This document shows, piece after piece, positions 23,302 to 35,530 of a DNA stretch of 64,000 nucleotides. A program made the translations under genes and the position numbers. Source of the DNA: Viola odorata (lineage: Eukaryota; Streptophyta; Magnoliopsida; Malpighiales; Violaceae). Numbering within the stretch: the stretch's first letter is position 1; each line of letters starts with the position of its first letter. The stretch spans positions 28,233,523 to 28,297,522 of the forward strand of contig OY829543.1 in assembly GCA_963691705.1 (NCBI GenBank), read 5' to 3'. Under the pieces are notes generated by a model that made no database searches, was not told where the DNA came from, and was given only the letters and a program-made list of their open reading frames with translations.

Positions 23302-23774
23302 GTGAAGGGTGGTTTAGGGTTATTTCATGTAATAATTCCCAAGCCTACTCTTCGCCCATGGGAGAAAATTCCTTGTGTTTTGAAGTCTACAGACTTATTT
23401 TCCCATCATCGCTTTGAGTTACCTTTTAGTTATTTTCCAACTTTTTTCCATAGTGCTGATGCATATCTCTTCTATGTAGGTACTTTGTGTGACATTCACA
23501 AAGGAATGGAGCGCGCAGATTCGAGAACGAATCTATTTGAAGAGGGAGTAGATGATACGAACATGAGGGCTCTCACTCGTATCCACGTGAACACCTCACG
23601 GATAGGCCGCGCCAGCCGTGAGGAATGCCGCGCCAAGTCCTCGCACACCATGAAGTCATGCGCGCACCAGGCGCGCCAACCCTAGCATCCCATGAAGTCC
23701 CCACGCCTAAGCCATCCGAGGCCTTGCGCTAGCTCTCCAAGCCAATCTCTTCAAGCCCGCGGTCAAAGCCTTAA
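23302..23774 (+). repeat. Type C monomer with a D-type base
   Basis: Head and tail are C (CAACTTTTTT, GTGAACACC, CACACCATG), but the central ATTCACAAAG is the D form. This could be a short conversion patch from D. The change is a CpG transition, so an independent mutation is equally possible. Confidence 0.7.
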
Positions 23775-24716
23775 GTGAAGGGTGGTTTAGGGTTATTTCA
23801 TGTAATAATTCCCAAGCCTACTCTTCGCCCATGGGAGAAAATTCCTTGTGTTTTGAAGTCTACAGACTTATTTTCCCATCATCGCTTTGAGTTACCTTTT
23901 AGTTATTTTCCAACTCTTTTCCATAGTGCTGATGCATATCTCTTCTATGTAGGTACTTTGTGTGACATTCACAAAGGAATGGAGCGCGCAGATTCGAGAA
24001 CGAATCTATTTGAAGAGGGAGTAGATGATACGAACATGAGGGCTCTCACTCGTATCCACGTGAAGACCTCACGGATAGGCCGCGCCAGCCGTGAGGAATG
24101 CCGCGCCAAGTCCTCGCAAACCATGAAGTCATGCGCGCACCAGGCGCACCAACCCTAGCATCCCATGCCCCACGCCTAAGCCATCCGAGGCCTTGCGGTA
24201 GCTCTCCAAGCCAATCTCTTCAGGCCCGCGGTCAAGGCCTTAAGTAAAGGGTAGTTTAGGTTTATTTCATGTAATAATTCCCAAGCCTACTCTTCGCCCA
24301 TGGGAGAAAAATCCTTGTCTTTTGAAGTCTACAGACTTATTTTCACATCATCGCTTTGAATTACCTTTTAGTTATTTTCCAACCCTTTTCCATAGTGCTT
24401 ATGCATATCTCTACTATGTAGGTACTTTGTGTTACATTCGCAAAGGAATGGAGCCCGCAGATTCGAGGACAAATCCATTTGAAGAGGGAGGAGATGATAC
24501 GAACATGAGGGCTCTCGCTCGTATCCACGTGAAGACCTCATGGATAGGCCGCGCAAGCCATGAGGAATGTCGCGCCAAGTCCTCGCAAAGCATGAAGACA
24601 TGCGTGCACCAGGCGCGCCAACCCTAGCATCCCATGAAGTCCCCGCGCCTAAGCCATCCGAGGCCTTGCGGTAGCTCTCCAAGCCAATCTCTTCAAGCCC
24701 GCGGTCAAGGCCTTAA

Positions 24717-26124
24717 GTGAAGGGTGGTTTAGGGTTATTTCATGTAATAATTCCCAAGCCTACTCTTCGCCCATGGGAGAAAAATCCTTGTCTTTTGAAG
24801 TCTACAGACTTATTTTCACATCATCGCTTTGAATTACCTTTTAGTTATTTTCCAACCCTTTTCCATAGTGCTGATGCATATCTCTCCTATGTAGGTACTT
24901 TGTGTGACATTCGCAAAGGAATGGAGCCCGCAGATTCGAGGACAAATCCATTTGAAGAGGGAGGAGATGATACGAACATGAGGGCTCTCACTCGTATCCA
25001 CGTGAAGACCTCATGGATAGGCCGCGCAAGCCATGAGGTATGCCGCGCCAAGTCCTCGCAAAGCATGAAGACATGCGTGCACCAGGCGCGCCAACCCTAG
25101 CATCCCATGAAGTCCCCGCGCCTAAGCCATCCGAGGCCTTACGGTAGCTCTCCAAGCCAATCTCTTCAAGCCCGCGGTCAAGGCCTTAAGTGAAGGGTGG
25201 TTTAGGGTTATTTAATGTAATAATTCCCAAGCCTACTCTTCGCCCATGGGAGAAAAATCCTTGTCTTTTGAAGTCTACAGACTTATTTTCACATCATCGC
25301 TTTGAATTACCTTTTAGTTATTTTCCAACCCTTTTCCATAGTGCTGATGCATATCTCTCCTATGTAGGTACTTTGTGTGACATTCGCAAAGGAATGGAGC
25401 CGCAGATTCGAGGACGAATCCATTTGAAGAGGGAGGAGATGATACGAACATGAGGGCTCTCACTCGTATCCACATGAAGATCTCATGGATAGGCCGCGCA
25501 AGCCATGAGGAATGCCGCGCCAAGTCCTCGCAAACCATGAAGACATGCGTGCACCAGGCGCGCCAACCCTAGAATCCCATGAAGTCCCCGCCCCTAAGCC
25601 ATCCGAGGCCTTGCGGTAGCTCTCCAAGCCAATCTCTTCAAGCCCGCGGTCAAGGCCTTAAGTGAAGGGTGGTTTAGGGTTATTTCATGTAATAATTCCC
25701 AAGCCTACTCTTCGCCCATGGGAGAAAATTCCTTGTGTTTTGAAGTCTACAGACTTATTTTCCCATCATCGCTTTGAGTTACCTTTTAGTTATTTTCCAA
25801 CTTTTTTCCATAGTGCTGATGCATATCTCTTCTATGTAGGTACTTTGTGTGACATTCGCAAAGGAATGGAGCGCGCAGATTCGAGAACGAATCTATTTGA
25901 AGAGGGAGTAGATGATACGAACATGAGGGCTCTCACTCGTATCCACGTGAAGACCTCACGGATAGGCCGCGCCAGCCGTTAGGAATGCCGCGCCAAGTCC
26001 TCGCAAACCATGAAGTCATGCGCGCACCAGGCGCACCAACCCTAGCTGCCCCACGCCTAAGCCATCCGAGGCCTTGCGGTAGCTCTCCAAGCCAATCTCT
26101 TCAGGCCCGCGGTCAAGGCCTTAA
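24717..26124 (+). repeat. Transition block A''-B-C/D between the two HOR domains (1,408 bp)
   Basis: Monomers start at 24,717 (A'', with GAGGTATGCC), 25,190 (B, 472 bp) and 25,662 (C head with D tail, 463 bp). The B lacks one C in the GAGCCCGCAG run near 25,400, which shifts the long frame. The C/D monomer is the first to show the 10-bp-shorter CTAGCTGCCCC junction and has CAGCCGTTAGG, a stop in the frame. From here to the right all E-preceding D-type monomers are 463 bp. Confidence 0.88.
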
Positions 26125-26597
26125 GTAAAGGGTAGTTTAGGTTTATTTCATGTAATAATTCCCAAGCCTACTCTTCGCCCATGGGAGAAAAATCCTTGTC
26201 TTTTGAAGTCTACAGACTTATTTTCACATCATCGCTTTGAATTACCTTTTAGTTATTTTCCAACCCTTTTCCATAGTGCTGATGCATATCTCTCCTATGT
26301 AGGTACTTTGTGTGACATTCGCAAAGGAATGGAGCCCGCAGATTCGAGGACAAATCCATTTGAAGAGGGAGGAGATGATACGAACATGAGGGCTCTCACT
26401 CGTATCCACGTGAAGACCTCATGGATAGGCCGCGCAAGCCATGAGGAATGCCGCGCCAAGTCCTCGCAAAGCATGAAGACATGCGTGCACCAGGCGCGCC
26501 AACCCTAGCATCCCATGAAGTCCCCGCGCCTAAGCCATCCGAGGCCTTGCGGTAGCTCTCCAAGCCAATCTCTTCAAGCCCGCGGTCAAGGCCTTAA

Positions 26598-27064
26598 GTG
26601 AAGGGTGGTTTATTTCATGTAATAATTCCCAAGCCTACTCTTCGCCCATGGGAGAAAAATCCTTGTCTTTTGAAGTCTACAGACTTATTTTCACATCATC
26701 GCTTTGAATTACCTTTTAGTTATTTTCCAACCCTTTTCCATAGTGCTGATGCATATCTCTCCTATGTAGGTACTTTGTGTGACATTCGCAAAGGAATGGA
26801 GCCCGCAGATTCGAGGACGAATCCATTTGAAGAGGGAGGAGATGATACGAACATGAGGGCTCTCACTCGTATCCACATGAAGACCTCATGGATAGGCCGC
26901 GCAAGCCATGAGGAATGCCGTGCCAAGTCCTCGCAAACCATGAAGACATGCGTGCACCAGGCGCGCCAACCCTAGAATCCCATGAAGTCCCCGCGCCTAA
27001 GCCATCCGAGGCCTTGCGGTAGCTCTCCAAGCCAATCTCTTCAAGCCCGCGGTCATGGCCTTAA
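26598..27064 (+). repeat. Reference B' monomer with 6-bp deletion (467 bp)
   Basis: GGTTTAGGGTTATTTC of other monomers is reduced to GGTTTATTTC at about 26,608-26,616. The lost 6 bp lie between two TTA triplets, so slippage or short-homology deletion explains them. The same deletion marks B' monomers at 28,474, 31,769, 33,645, 36,004, 39,782, 42,131, 45,889, 48,238, 50,586, 52,462, 54,338, 56,214, 58,090, 60,439 and 62,325. None occurs left of 26,598. Confidence 0.95.
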
Positions 27065-27537
27065 GTGAAGGGTGGTTTAGGGTTATTTCATGTAATAATT
27101 CCCAAGCCTACTCTTCGCCCATGGGAGAAAATTCCTTGTGTTTTGAAGTCTACAGACTTATTTTCCCATCATCGCTTTGAGTTACCTTTTAGTTATTTTC
27201 CAACTTTTTTCCATAGTGCTGATGCATATCTCTTCTATGTAGGTACTTTGTGTGACATTCGCAAAGGAATGGAGCGCGCAGATTCGAGAACGAATCTATT
27301 TGAAGAGGGAGTAGATGATACGAACATGAGGGCTCTCACTCGTATCCACGTGAACACCTCACGGATAGGCAGCGCCAGCCGTGAGGAATGCCGCGCCAAG
27401 TCCTCGCAAACCATGAAGTCATGCGCGCACCAGGCGCGCCAACCATAGCATCCCATGAAGTCCCCACGCCTAAGCCATCCGAGGCCTTGCGCTAGCTCTC
27501 CAAGCCAATCTCTTCAAGCCCGCGGTCAAGGCCTTAA

Positions 27538-28000
27538 GTGAAGGGTGGTTTAGGGTTATTTCATGTAATAATTCCCAAGCCTACTCTTCGCCCATGGGAG
27601 AAAATTCCTTGTGTTTTGAAGTCTACAGACTTATTTTCCCATCATCGCTTTGAGTTACCTTTTAGTTATTTTCCAACTCTTTTCCATAGTGCTGATGCAT
27701 ATCTCTTCTATGTAGGTACTTTGTGTGACATTCGCAAAGGAATGGAGCGCGCAGATTCGAGAACGAATCTATTTGAAGAGGGAGTAGATGATACGAACAT
27801 GAGGGCTATCACTCGTATCCACGTGAAGACCTCACGGATAGGCCGCGCCAGCCGTGAGGAATGCCGCGCCAAGTCCTCGCAAACCATGAAGTCATGCGCG
27901 CACCAGGCGCACCAACCCTAGCTGCCCCACGCCTAAGCCATCCGAGGCCTTGCGGTAGCTCTCCAAGCCAATCTCTTCAGGCCCGCGGTCAAGGCCTTAA
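27538..28000 (+). repeat. Reference D' monomer with nested deletion (463 bp)
   Basis: After the stop it reads CTAGCTGCCCC (27,919-27,929). Left-domain D reads CTAGCATCCCATGCCCC. Undeleted monomers have CATGAAGTCCCC. The D' junction keeps the TGCCCC made by the older 4-bp deletion and lacks a further 6 bp (ATCCCA), so the 463-bp form descends from the 469-bp form. The mark GGGCTATCAC separates D' from D''. Confidence 0.92.
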
Positions 28001-30832
28001 GTAAAGGGTAGTTTAGGTTTATTTCATGTAATAATTCCCAAGCCTACTCTTCGCCCATGGGAGAAAAATCCTTGTCTTTTGAAGTCTACAGACTTATTTT
28101 CACATCATCGCTTTGAATTACCTTTTAGTTATTTTCCAACCCTTTTCCATAGTGCTGATGCATATCTCTCCTATGTAGGTACTTTGTGTGACATTCGCAA
28201 AGGAATGGAGCCCGCAGATTCGAGGACAAATCCATTTGAAGAGGGAGGAGATGATACGAACATGAGGGCTCTCACTCGTATCCACGTGAAGACCTCATGG
28301 ATAGGCCGCGCAAGCCATGAGGAATGCCGCGCCAAGTCCTCGCAAAGCATGAAGACATGCGTGCACCAGGCGCGCCAACCCTAGCATCCCATGAAGTCCC
28401 CGCGCCTAAGCCATCCGAGGCCTTGCGGTAGCTCTCCAAGCCAATCTCTTCAAGCCCGCGGTCAAGGCCTTAAGTGAAGGGTGGTTTATTTCATGTAATA
28501 ATTCCCAAGCCTACTCTTCGCCCATGGGAGAAAAATCCTTGTCTTTTGAAGTCTACAGACTTATTTTCACATCATCGCTTTGAATTACCTTTTAGTTATT
28601 TTCCAACCCTTTTCCATAGTGCTGATGCATATCTCTCCTATGTAGGTACTTTGTGTGACATTCGCAAAGGAATGGAGCCCGCAGATTCGAGGACGAATCC
28701 ATTTGAAGAGGGAGGAGATGATACGAACATGAGGGCTCTCACTCGTATCCACATGAAGACCTCATGGATAGGCCGCGCAAGCCATGAGGAATGCCGCGCC
28801 AAGTCCTCGCAAACCATGAAGACATGCGTGCACCAGGCGCGCCAACCCTAGAATCCCATGAAGTCCCCGCGCCTAAGCCATCCGAGGCCTTGCGGTAGCT
28901 CTCCAAACCAATCTCTTCAAGCCCGCGGTCAAGGCCTTAAGTGAAGGGTGGTTTAGGGTTATTTCATGTAATAATTCCCAAGCCTACTCTTCGCCCATGG
29001 GAGAAAATTCCTTGTGTTTTGAAGTCTACAGACTTATTTTCCCATCATCGCTTTGAGTTACCTTTTAGTTATTTTCCAACTTTTTTCCATAGTGCTGATG
29101 CATATCTCTTCTATGTAGGTACTTTGTGTGACATTCGCAAAGGAATGGAGCGCGCAGATTCGAGAACGAATCTATTTGAAGAGGGAGTAGATGATACGAA
29201 CATGAGGGCTCTCACTCGTATCCACGTGAACACCTCACGGATAGGCAGCGCCAGCCGTGAGGAATGCCGCGCCAAGTCCTCGCAAACCATGAAGTCATGC
29301 GCGCACCAGGCGCGCCAACCATAGCATCCCATGAAGTCCCCACGCCTAAGCCATCCGAGGCCTTGCGGTAGCTCTCCAAGCCAATCTCTTCAAGCCCGCG
29401 GTCAAGGCCTTAAGTGAAGGGTGGTTTAGGGTTATTTCATGTAATAATTCCCAAGCCTACTCTTCGCCCATGGGAGAAAATTCCTTGTGTTTTGAAGTCT
29501 ACAGACTTATTTTCCCATCATCGCTTTGAGTTACCTTTTAGTTATTTTCCAACTTTTTTCCATAGTGCTGATGCATATCTCTTCTATGTAGGTACTTTGT
29601 GTGACATTCGCAAAGGAATGGAGCGCGCAGATTCGAGAACGAATCTATTTGAAGAGGGAGTAGATGATACGAACATGAGGGCTCTCACTCGTATCCACGT
29701 GAACACCTCACGGATAGGCAGCGCCAGCCGTGAGGAATGCCGCGCCAAGTCCTCGCAAACCATGAAGTCATGCGCGCACCAGGCGCGCCAACCATAGCAT
29801 CCCATGAAGTCCCCACGCCTAAGCCATCCGAGGCCTTGCGCTAGCTCTCCAAGCCAATCTCTTCAAGCCCGCGGTCAAGGCCTTAAGTGAAGGGTGGTTT
29901 AGGGTTATTTCATGTAATAATTCCCAAGCCTACTCTTCGCCCATGGGAGAAAAATCCTTGTCTTTTGAAGTCTACAGACTTATTTTCACATCATCGCTTT
30001 GAATTACCTTTTAGTTATTTTCCAACCCTTTTCCATAGTGCTGATGCATATCTCTCCTATGTAGGTACTTCGTGTGACATTCGCAAAGGAATGGAGCCCG
30101 CAGATCCGAGGACGAATCCATTTGAAGAGGGAGGAGATGATACGAACATGAGGGCTCTCACTCGTATCCACGTGAAGACCTCATGGATAGGCCGCGCAAG
30201 CCATGAGGAATGCCGCGCCAAGTCCTCGCAAACCATGAAGACATGCGTGCACCAGGCGCGCCAACCCTAGCATCCCATGAAGTCCCCGCGCCTAAGCCAT
30301 CCGAGGCCTTGCGGAAGCTCTCCAAGCCAATCTCTTCAAGCCCGCGGTCAAGGCCTTAAGTGAAGGGTGGTTTAGGGTTATTTCATGTAATAATTCCCAA
30401 GCCTACTCTTCGCCCATGGGAGAAAATTCCTTGTGTTTTGAAGTCTACAGACTTATTTTCCCATCATCGCTTTGAGTTACCTTTTAGTTATTTTCCAACG
30501 CTTTTCCATAGTGCTGATGCATATCTCTTCTATGTAGGTACTTTGTGTGACATTCGCAAAGGAATGGAGCGCGCAGATTCGAGAATGAATCTATTTGAAG
30601 AGGGAGTAGATGATACGAACATGAGGGCTCTCACTCGTATCCACGTGAAGACCTCACGGATAGGCCGCGCCAGCCGTGAGGAATGCCGCGCCAAGTCCTC
30701 GCAAACCATGAAGTCATGCGTGCACCAGGCGCGCCAACCCTAGCATCCCATGAAGTCCCCGCGCCTAAGCCATCCGAGGCCTTGCGGAAGCTCTCCAAGC
30801 CAATCTCTTCAAGCCCGCGGTCAAGGCCTTAA
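28001..30832 (+). repeat. Expanded block E'-B'-C'-C'-F-G (2,832 bp)
   Basis: Monomers start at 28,001 (E'), 28,474 (B', with CTCCAAACC at 28,907), 28,941 and 29,414 (two C'), 29,887 (F) and 30,360 (G). F is an A/B-like form with CTTCGTGTGAC, GATCCGAGG and GCGGAAGC. G is D-like with CAACGCTTTT, GAGAATGAATC (T at 30,586) and GCGGAAGC. F and G occur only in this 25.6-35.5 kb region. Confidence 0.9.
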
Positions 30833-33800
30833 GTGAAGGGTGGTTTAGGGTTATTTCATGTAATAATTCCCAAGCCTACTCTTCGCCCATGGGAGAAAAT
30901 TCCTTGTGTTTTGAAGTCTACAGACTTATTTTCCCATCATCGCTTTGAGTTACCTTTTAGTTATTTTCCAACTTTTTTCCATAGTGCTGATGCATATCTC
31001 TTCTATGTAGGTACTTTGTGTGACATTCGCAAAGGAATGGAGCGCGCAGATTCGAGAACGAATCTATTTGAAGAGGGAGTAGATGATACGAACATGAGGG
31101 CTCTCACTCGTATCCACGTGAAGACCTCACGGATAGGCCGCGCCAGCCGTTAGGAATGCCGCGCCAAGTCCTCGCAAACCATGAAGTCATGCGCGCACCA
31201 GGCGCACCAACCCTAGCTGCCCCACGCCTAAGCCATCCGAGGCCTTGCGGTAGCTCTCCAAGCCAATCTCTTCAGGCCCGCGGTCAAGGCCTTAAGTAAA
31301 GGGTAGTTTAGGTTTATTTCATGTAATAATTCCCAAGCCTACTCTTCGCCCATGGGAGAAAAATCCTTGTCTTTTGAAGTCTACAGACTTATTTTCACAT
31401 CATCGCTTTGAATTACCTTTTAGTTATTTTCCAACCCTTTTCCATAGTGCTGATGCATATCTCTCCTATGTAGGTACTTTGTGTGACATTCGCAAAGGAA
31501 TGGAGCCCGCAGATTCGAGGACAAATCCATTTGAAGAGGGAGGAGATGATACGAACATGAGGGCTCTCACTCGTATCCACGTGAAGACCTCATGGATAGG
31601 CCGCGCAAGCCATGAGGAATGCCGCGCCAAGTCCTCGCAAAGCATGAAGACATGCGTGCACCAGGCGCGCCAACCCTAGCATCCCATGAAGTCCCCGCGC
31701 CTAAGCCATCCGAGGCCTTGCGGTAGCTCTCCAAGCCAATCTCTTCAAGCCCGCGGTCAAGGCCTTAAGTGAAGGGTGGTTTATTTCATGTAATAATTCC
31801 CAAGCCTACTCTTCGCCCATGGGAGAAAAATCCTTGTCTTTTGAAGTCTACAGACTTATTTTCACATCATCGCTTTGAATTACCTTTTAGTTATTTTCCA
31901 ACCCTTTTCCATAGTGCTGATGCATATCTCTCCTATGTAGGTACTTTGTGTGACATTCGCAAAGGAATGGAGCCCGCAGATTCGAGGACGAATCCATTTG
32001 AAGAGGGAGGAGATGATACGAACATGAGGGCTCTCACTCGTATCCACATGAAGACCTCATGGATAGGCCGCGCAAGCCATGAGGAATGCCGTGCCAAGTC
32101 CTCGCAAACCATGAAGACATGCGTGCACCAGGCGCGCCAACCCTAGAATCCCATGAAGTCCCCGCGCCTAAGCCATCCGAGGCCTTGCGGTAGCTCTCCA
32201 AGCCAATCTCTTCAAGCCCGCGGTCATGGCCTTAAGTGAAGGGTGGTTTAGGGTTATTTCATGTAATAATTCCCAAGCCTACTCTTCGCCCATGGGAGAA
32301 AATTCCTTGTGTTTTGAAGTCTACAGACTTATTTTCCCATCATCGCTTTGAGTTACCTTTTAGTTATTTTCCAACTTTTTTCCATAGTGCTGATGCATAT
32401 CTCTTCTATGTAGGTACTTTGTGTGACATTCGCAAAGGAATGGAGCGCGCAGATTCGAGAACGAATCTATTTGAAGAGGGAGTAGATGATACGAACATGA
32501 GGGCTCTCACTCGTATCCACGTGAACACCTCACGGATAGGCAGCGCCAGCCGTGAGGAATGCCGCGCCAAGTCCTCGCAAACCATGAAGTCATGCGCGCA
32601 CCAGGGGCGCCAACCATAGCATCCCATGAAGTCCCCACGCCTAAGCCATCCGAGGCCTTGCGCTAGCTCTCCAAGCCAATCTCTTCAAGCCCGCGGTCAA
32701 GGCCTTAAGTGAAGGGTGGTTTAGGGTTATTTCATGTAATAATTCCCAAGCCTACTCTTCGCCCATGGGAGAAAATTCCTTGTGTTTTGAAGTCTACAGA
32801 CTTATTTTCCCATCATCGCTTTGAGTTACCTTTTAGTTATTTTCCAACTCTTTTCCATAGTGCTGATGCATATCTCTTCTATGTAGGTACTTTGTGTGAC
32901 ATTCGCAAAGGAATGGAGCGCGCAGATTCGAGAACGAATCTATTTGAAGAGGGAGTAGATGATACGAACATGAGGGCTATCACTCGTATCCACGTGAAGA
33001 CCTCACGGATAGGCCGCGCCAGCCGTGAGGAATGCCGCGCCAAGTCCTCGCAAACCATGAAGTCATGCGCGCACCAGGCGCACCAACCCTAGCTGCCCCA
33101 CGCCTAAGCCATCCGAGGCCTTGCGGTAGCTCTCCAAGCCAATCTCTTCAGGCCCGCGGTCAAGGCCTTAAGTAAAGGGTAGTTTAGGTTTATTTCATGT
33201 AATAATTCCCAAGCCTACTCTTCGCCCATGGGAGAAAAATCCTTGTCTTTTGAAGTCTACAGACTTATTTTCACATCATCGCTTTGAATTACCTTTTAGT
33301 TATTTTCCAACCCTTTTCCATAGTGCTGATGCATATCTCTCCTATGTAGGTACTTTGTGTGACATTCGCAAAGGAATGGAGCCCGCAGATTCGAGGACAA
33401 ATCCATTTGAAGAGGGAGGAGATGATACGAACATGAGGGCTCTCACTCGTATCCACGTGAAGACCTCATGGATAGGCCGCGCAAGCCATGAGGAATGCCG
33501 CGCCAAGTCCTCGCAAAGCATGAAGACATGCGTGCACCAGGCGCGCCAACCCTAGCATCCCATGAAGTCCCCGCGCCTAAGCCATCCGAGGCCTTGCGGT
33601 AGCTCTCCAAGCCAATCTCTTCAAGCCCGCGGTCAAGGCCTTAAGTGAAGGGTGGTTTATTTCATGTAATAATTCCCAAGCCTACTCTTCGCCCATGGGA
33701 GAAAAATCCTTGTCTTTTGAAGTCTACAGACTTATTTTCACATCATCGCTTTGAATTACCTTTTAGTTATTTTCCAACCCTTTTCCATAGTGCTGATGCA

Positions 33801-35530
33801 TATCTCTCCTATGTAGGTACTTTGTGTGACATTCGCAAAGGAATGGAGCCCGCAGATTCGAGGACGAATCCATTTGAAGAGGGAGGAGATGATACGAACA
33901 TGAGGGCTCTCACTCGTATCCACATGAAGACCTCATGGATAGGCCGCGCAAGCCATGAGGAATGCCGCGCCAAGTCCTCGCAAACCATGAAGACATGCGT
34001 GCACCAGGCGCGCCAACCCTAGAATCCCATGAAGTCCCCGCGCCTAAGCCATCCGAGGCCTTGCGGTAGCTCTCCAAACCAATCTCTTCAAGCCCGCGGT
34101 CAAGGCCTTAAGTGAAGGGTGGTTTAGGGTTATTTCATGTAATAATTCCCAAGCCTACTCTTCGCCCATGGGAGAAAATTCCTTGTGTTTTGAAGTCTAC
34201 AGACTTATTTTCCCATCATCGCTTTGAGTTACCTTTTAGTTATTTTCCAACTTTTTTCCATAGTGCTGATGCATATCTCTTCTATGTAGGTACTTTGTGT
34301 GACATTCGCAAAGGAATGGAGCGCGCAGATTCGAGAACGAATCTATTTGAAGAGGGAGTAGATGATACGAACATGAGGGCTCTCACTCGTATCCACGTGA
34401 ACACCTCACGGATAGGCAGCGCCAGCCGTGAGGAATGCCGCGCCAAGTCCTCGCAAACCATGAAGTCATGCGCGCACCAGGCGCGCCAACCATAGCATCC
34501 CATGAAGTCCCCACGCCTAAGCCATCCGAGGCCTTGCGGTAGCTCTCCAAGCCAATCTCTTCAAGCCCGCGGTCAAGGCCTTAAGTGAAGGGTGGTTTAG
34601 GGTTATTTCATGTAATAATTCCCAAGCCTACTCTTCGCCCATGGGAGAAAATTCCTTGTGTTTTGAAGTCTACAGACTTATTTTCCCATCATCGCTTTGA
34701 GTTACCTTTTAGTTATTTTCCAACTTTTTTCCATAGTGCTGATGCATATCTCTCCTATGTAGGTACTTCGTGTGACATTCGCAAAGGAATGGAGCCCGCA
34801 GATCCGAGGACGAATCCATTTGAAGAGGGAGGAGATGATACGAACATGAGGGCTCTCACTCGTATCCACGTGAAGACCTCATGGATAGGCCGCGCAAGCC
34901 ATGAGGAATGCCGCGCCAAGTCCTCGCAAACCATGAAGACATGCGTGCACCAGGCGCGCCAACCCTAGCATCCCATGAAGTCCCCGCGCCTAAGCCATCC
35001 GAGGCCTTGCGGAAGCTCTCCAAGCCAATCTCTTCAAGCCCGCGGTCAAGGCCTTAAGTGAAGGGTGGTTTAGGGTTATTTCATGTAATAATTCCCAAGC
35101 CTACTCTTCGCCCATGGGAGAAAATTCCTTGTGTTTTGAAGTCTACAGACTTATTTTCCCATCATCGCTTTGAGTTACCTTTTAGTTATTTTCCAACGCT
35201 TTTCCATAGTGCTGATGCATATCTCTTCTATGTAGGTACTTTGTGTGACATTCGCAAAGGAATGGAGCGCGCAGATTCGAGAATGAATCTATTTGAAGAG
35301 GGAGTAGATGATACGAACATGAGGGCTCTCACTCGTATCCACGTGAAGACCTCACGGATAGGCCGCGCCAGCCGTGAGGAATGCCGCGCCAAGTCCTCGC
35401 AAACCATGAAGTCATGCGTGCACCAGGCGCGCCAACCCTAGCATCCCATGAAGTCCCCGCGCCTAAGCCATCCGAGGCCTTGCGGAAGCTCTCCAAGCCA
35501 ATCTCTTCAAGCCCGCGGTCAAGGCCTTAA
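30833..35530 (+). repeat. Segmental duplication, copy 2 (10 monomers, 4,698 bp)
   Basis: Monomers start at 30,833 (C/D), 31,296 (E'), 31,769 (B'), 32,236 (C', with CAGGGGCGCC), 32,709 (D'), 33,172 (E'), 33,645 (B'), 34,112 (C'), 34,585 (C'/F fusion) and 35,058 (G). It equals copy 1 minus exactly 473 bp: the second C' and F are fused into one monomer. After the fusion the offset to copy 1 is 4,698, shown by T at 30,586 with T at 35,284. Confidence 0.92.
34585..35057 (+). repeat. Hybrid monomer, C' head fused to F tail
   Basis: Up to CAACTTTTTT (34,721-34,730) it is C'. From CTCTCCTATG and CTTCGTGTGAC onward it is F. The switch lies in 34,727-34,753, where the parents are identical. This is the product expected from an in-register deletion between the adjacent C' and F monomers seen intact at 29,414-30,359. 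Confidence 0.92.

Larger units (their letters stand above)
21883..24716 (+). repeat. Rearranged block E/B-C-D/B-C-D-E (2,834 bp)
   Basis: Monomers start at 21,883 (E head with B body), 22,356 (C, with CATGTAGTAAT), 22,829 (D/B hybrid), 23,302 (C with ATTCACAAAG), 23,775 (D, 469 bp) and 24,244 (E). The C and D/B monomers repeat those at 20,468 and 20,941 at an offset of 1,888 bp, which suggests a four-monomer sub-duplication. The last complete left-type D and E are here. Confidence 0.87.
26125..28000 (+). repeat. HOR copy, E'-B'-C'-D' (1,876 bp)
   Basis: This is the first copy of the right-domain four-monomer unit: 26,125 (E', 473), 26,598 (B', 467), 27,065 (C', 473) and 27,538 (D', 463). C' is C with GGCAGCGCC, CAAACCATG and CAACCATAG. 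D' has ATTCGCAAAG, GGGCTATCAC and CTAGCTGCCCC. B' has private marks T at 26,921 and GGTCATGGCC (T at 27,056), both found again 5,171 bp downstream. Confidence 0.92.
25662..30832 (+). repeat. 5,171-bp segmental duplication, copy 1 (11 monomers)
   Basis: Order: C/D-E'-B'-C'-D'-E'-B'-C'-C'-F-G. Copy 2 begins at 30,833 with the same C/D monomer. Shared private bases at offset 5,171 include 26,921 with 32,092, 27,056 with 32,227, and 28,907 with 34,078. The stop-bearing CAGCCGTTAGG also occurs in the first monomer of both copies. Confidence 0.92.
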
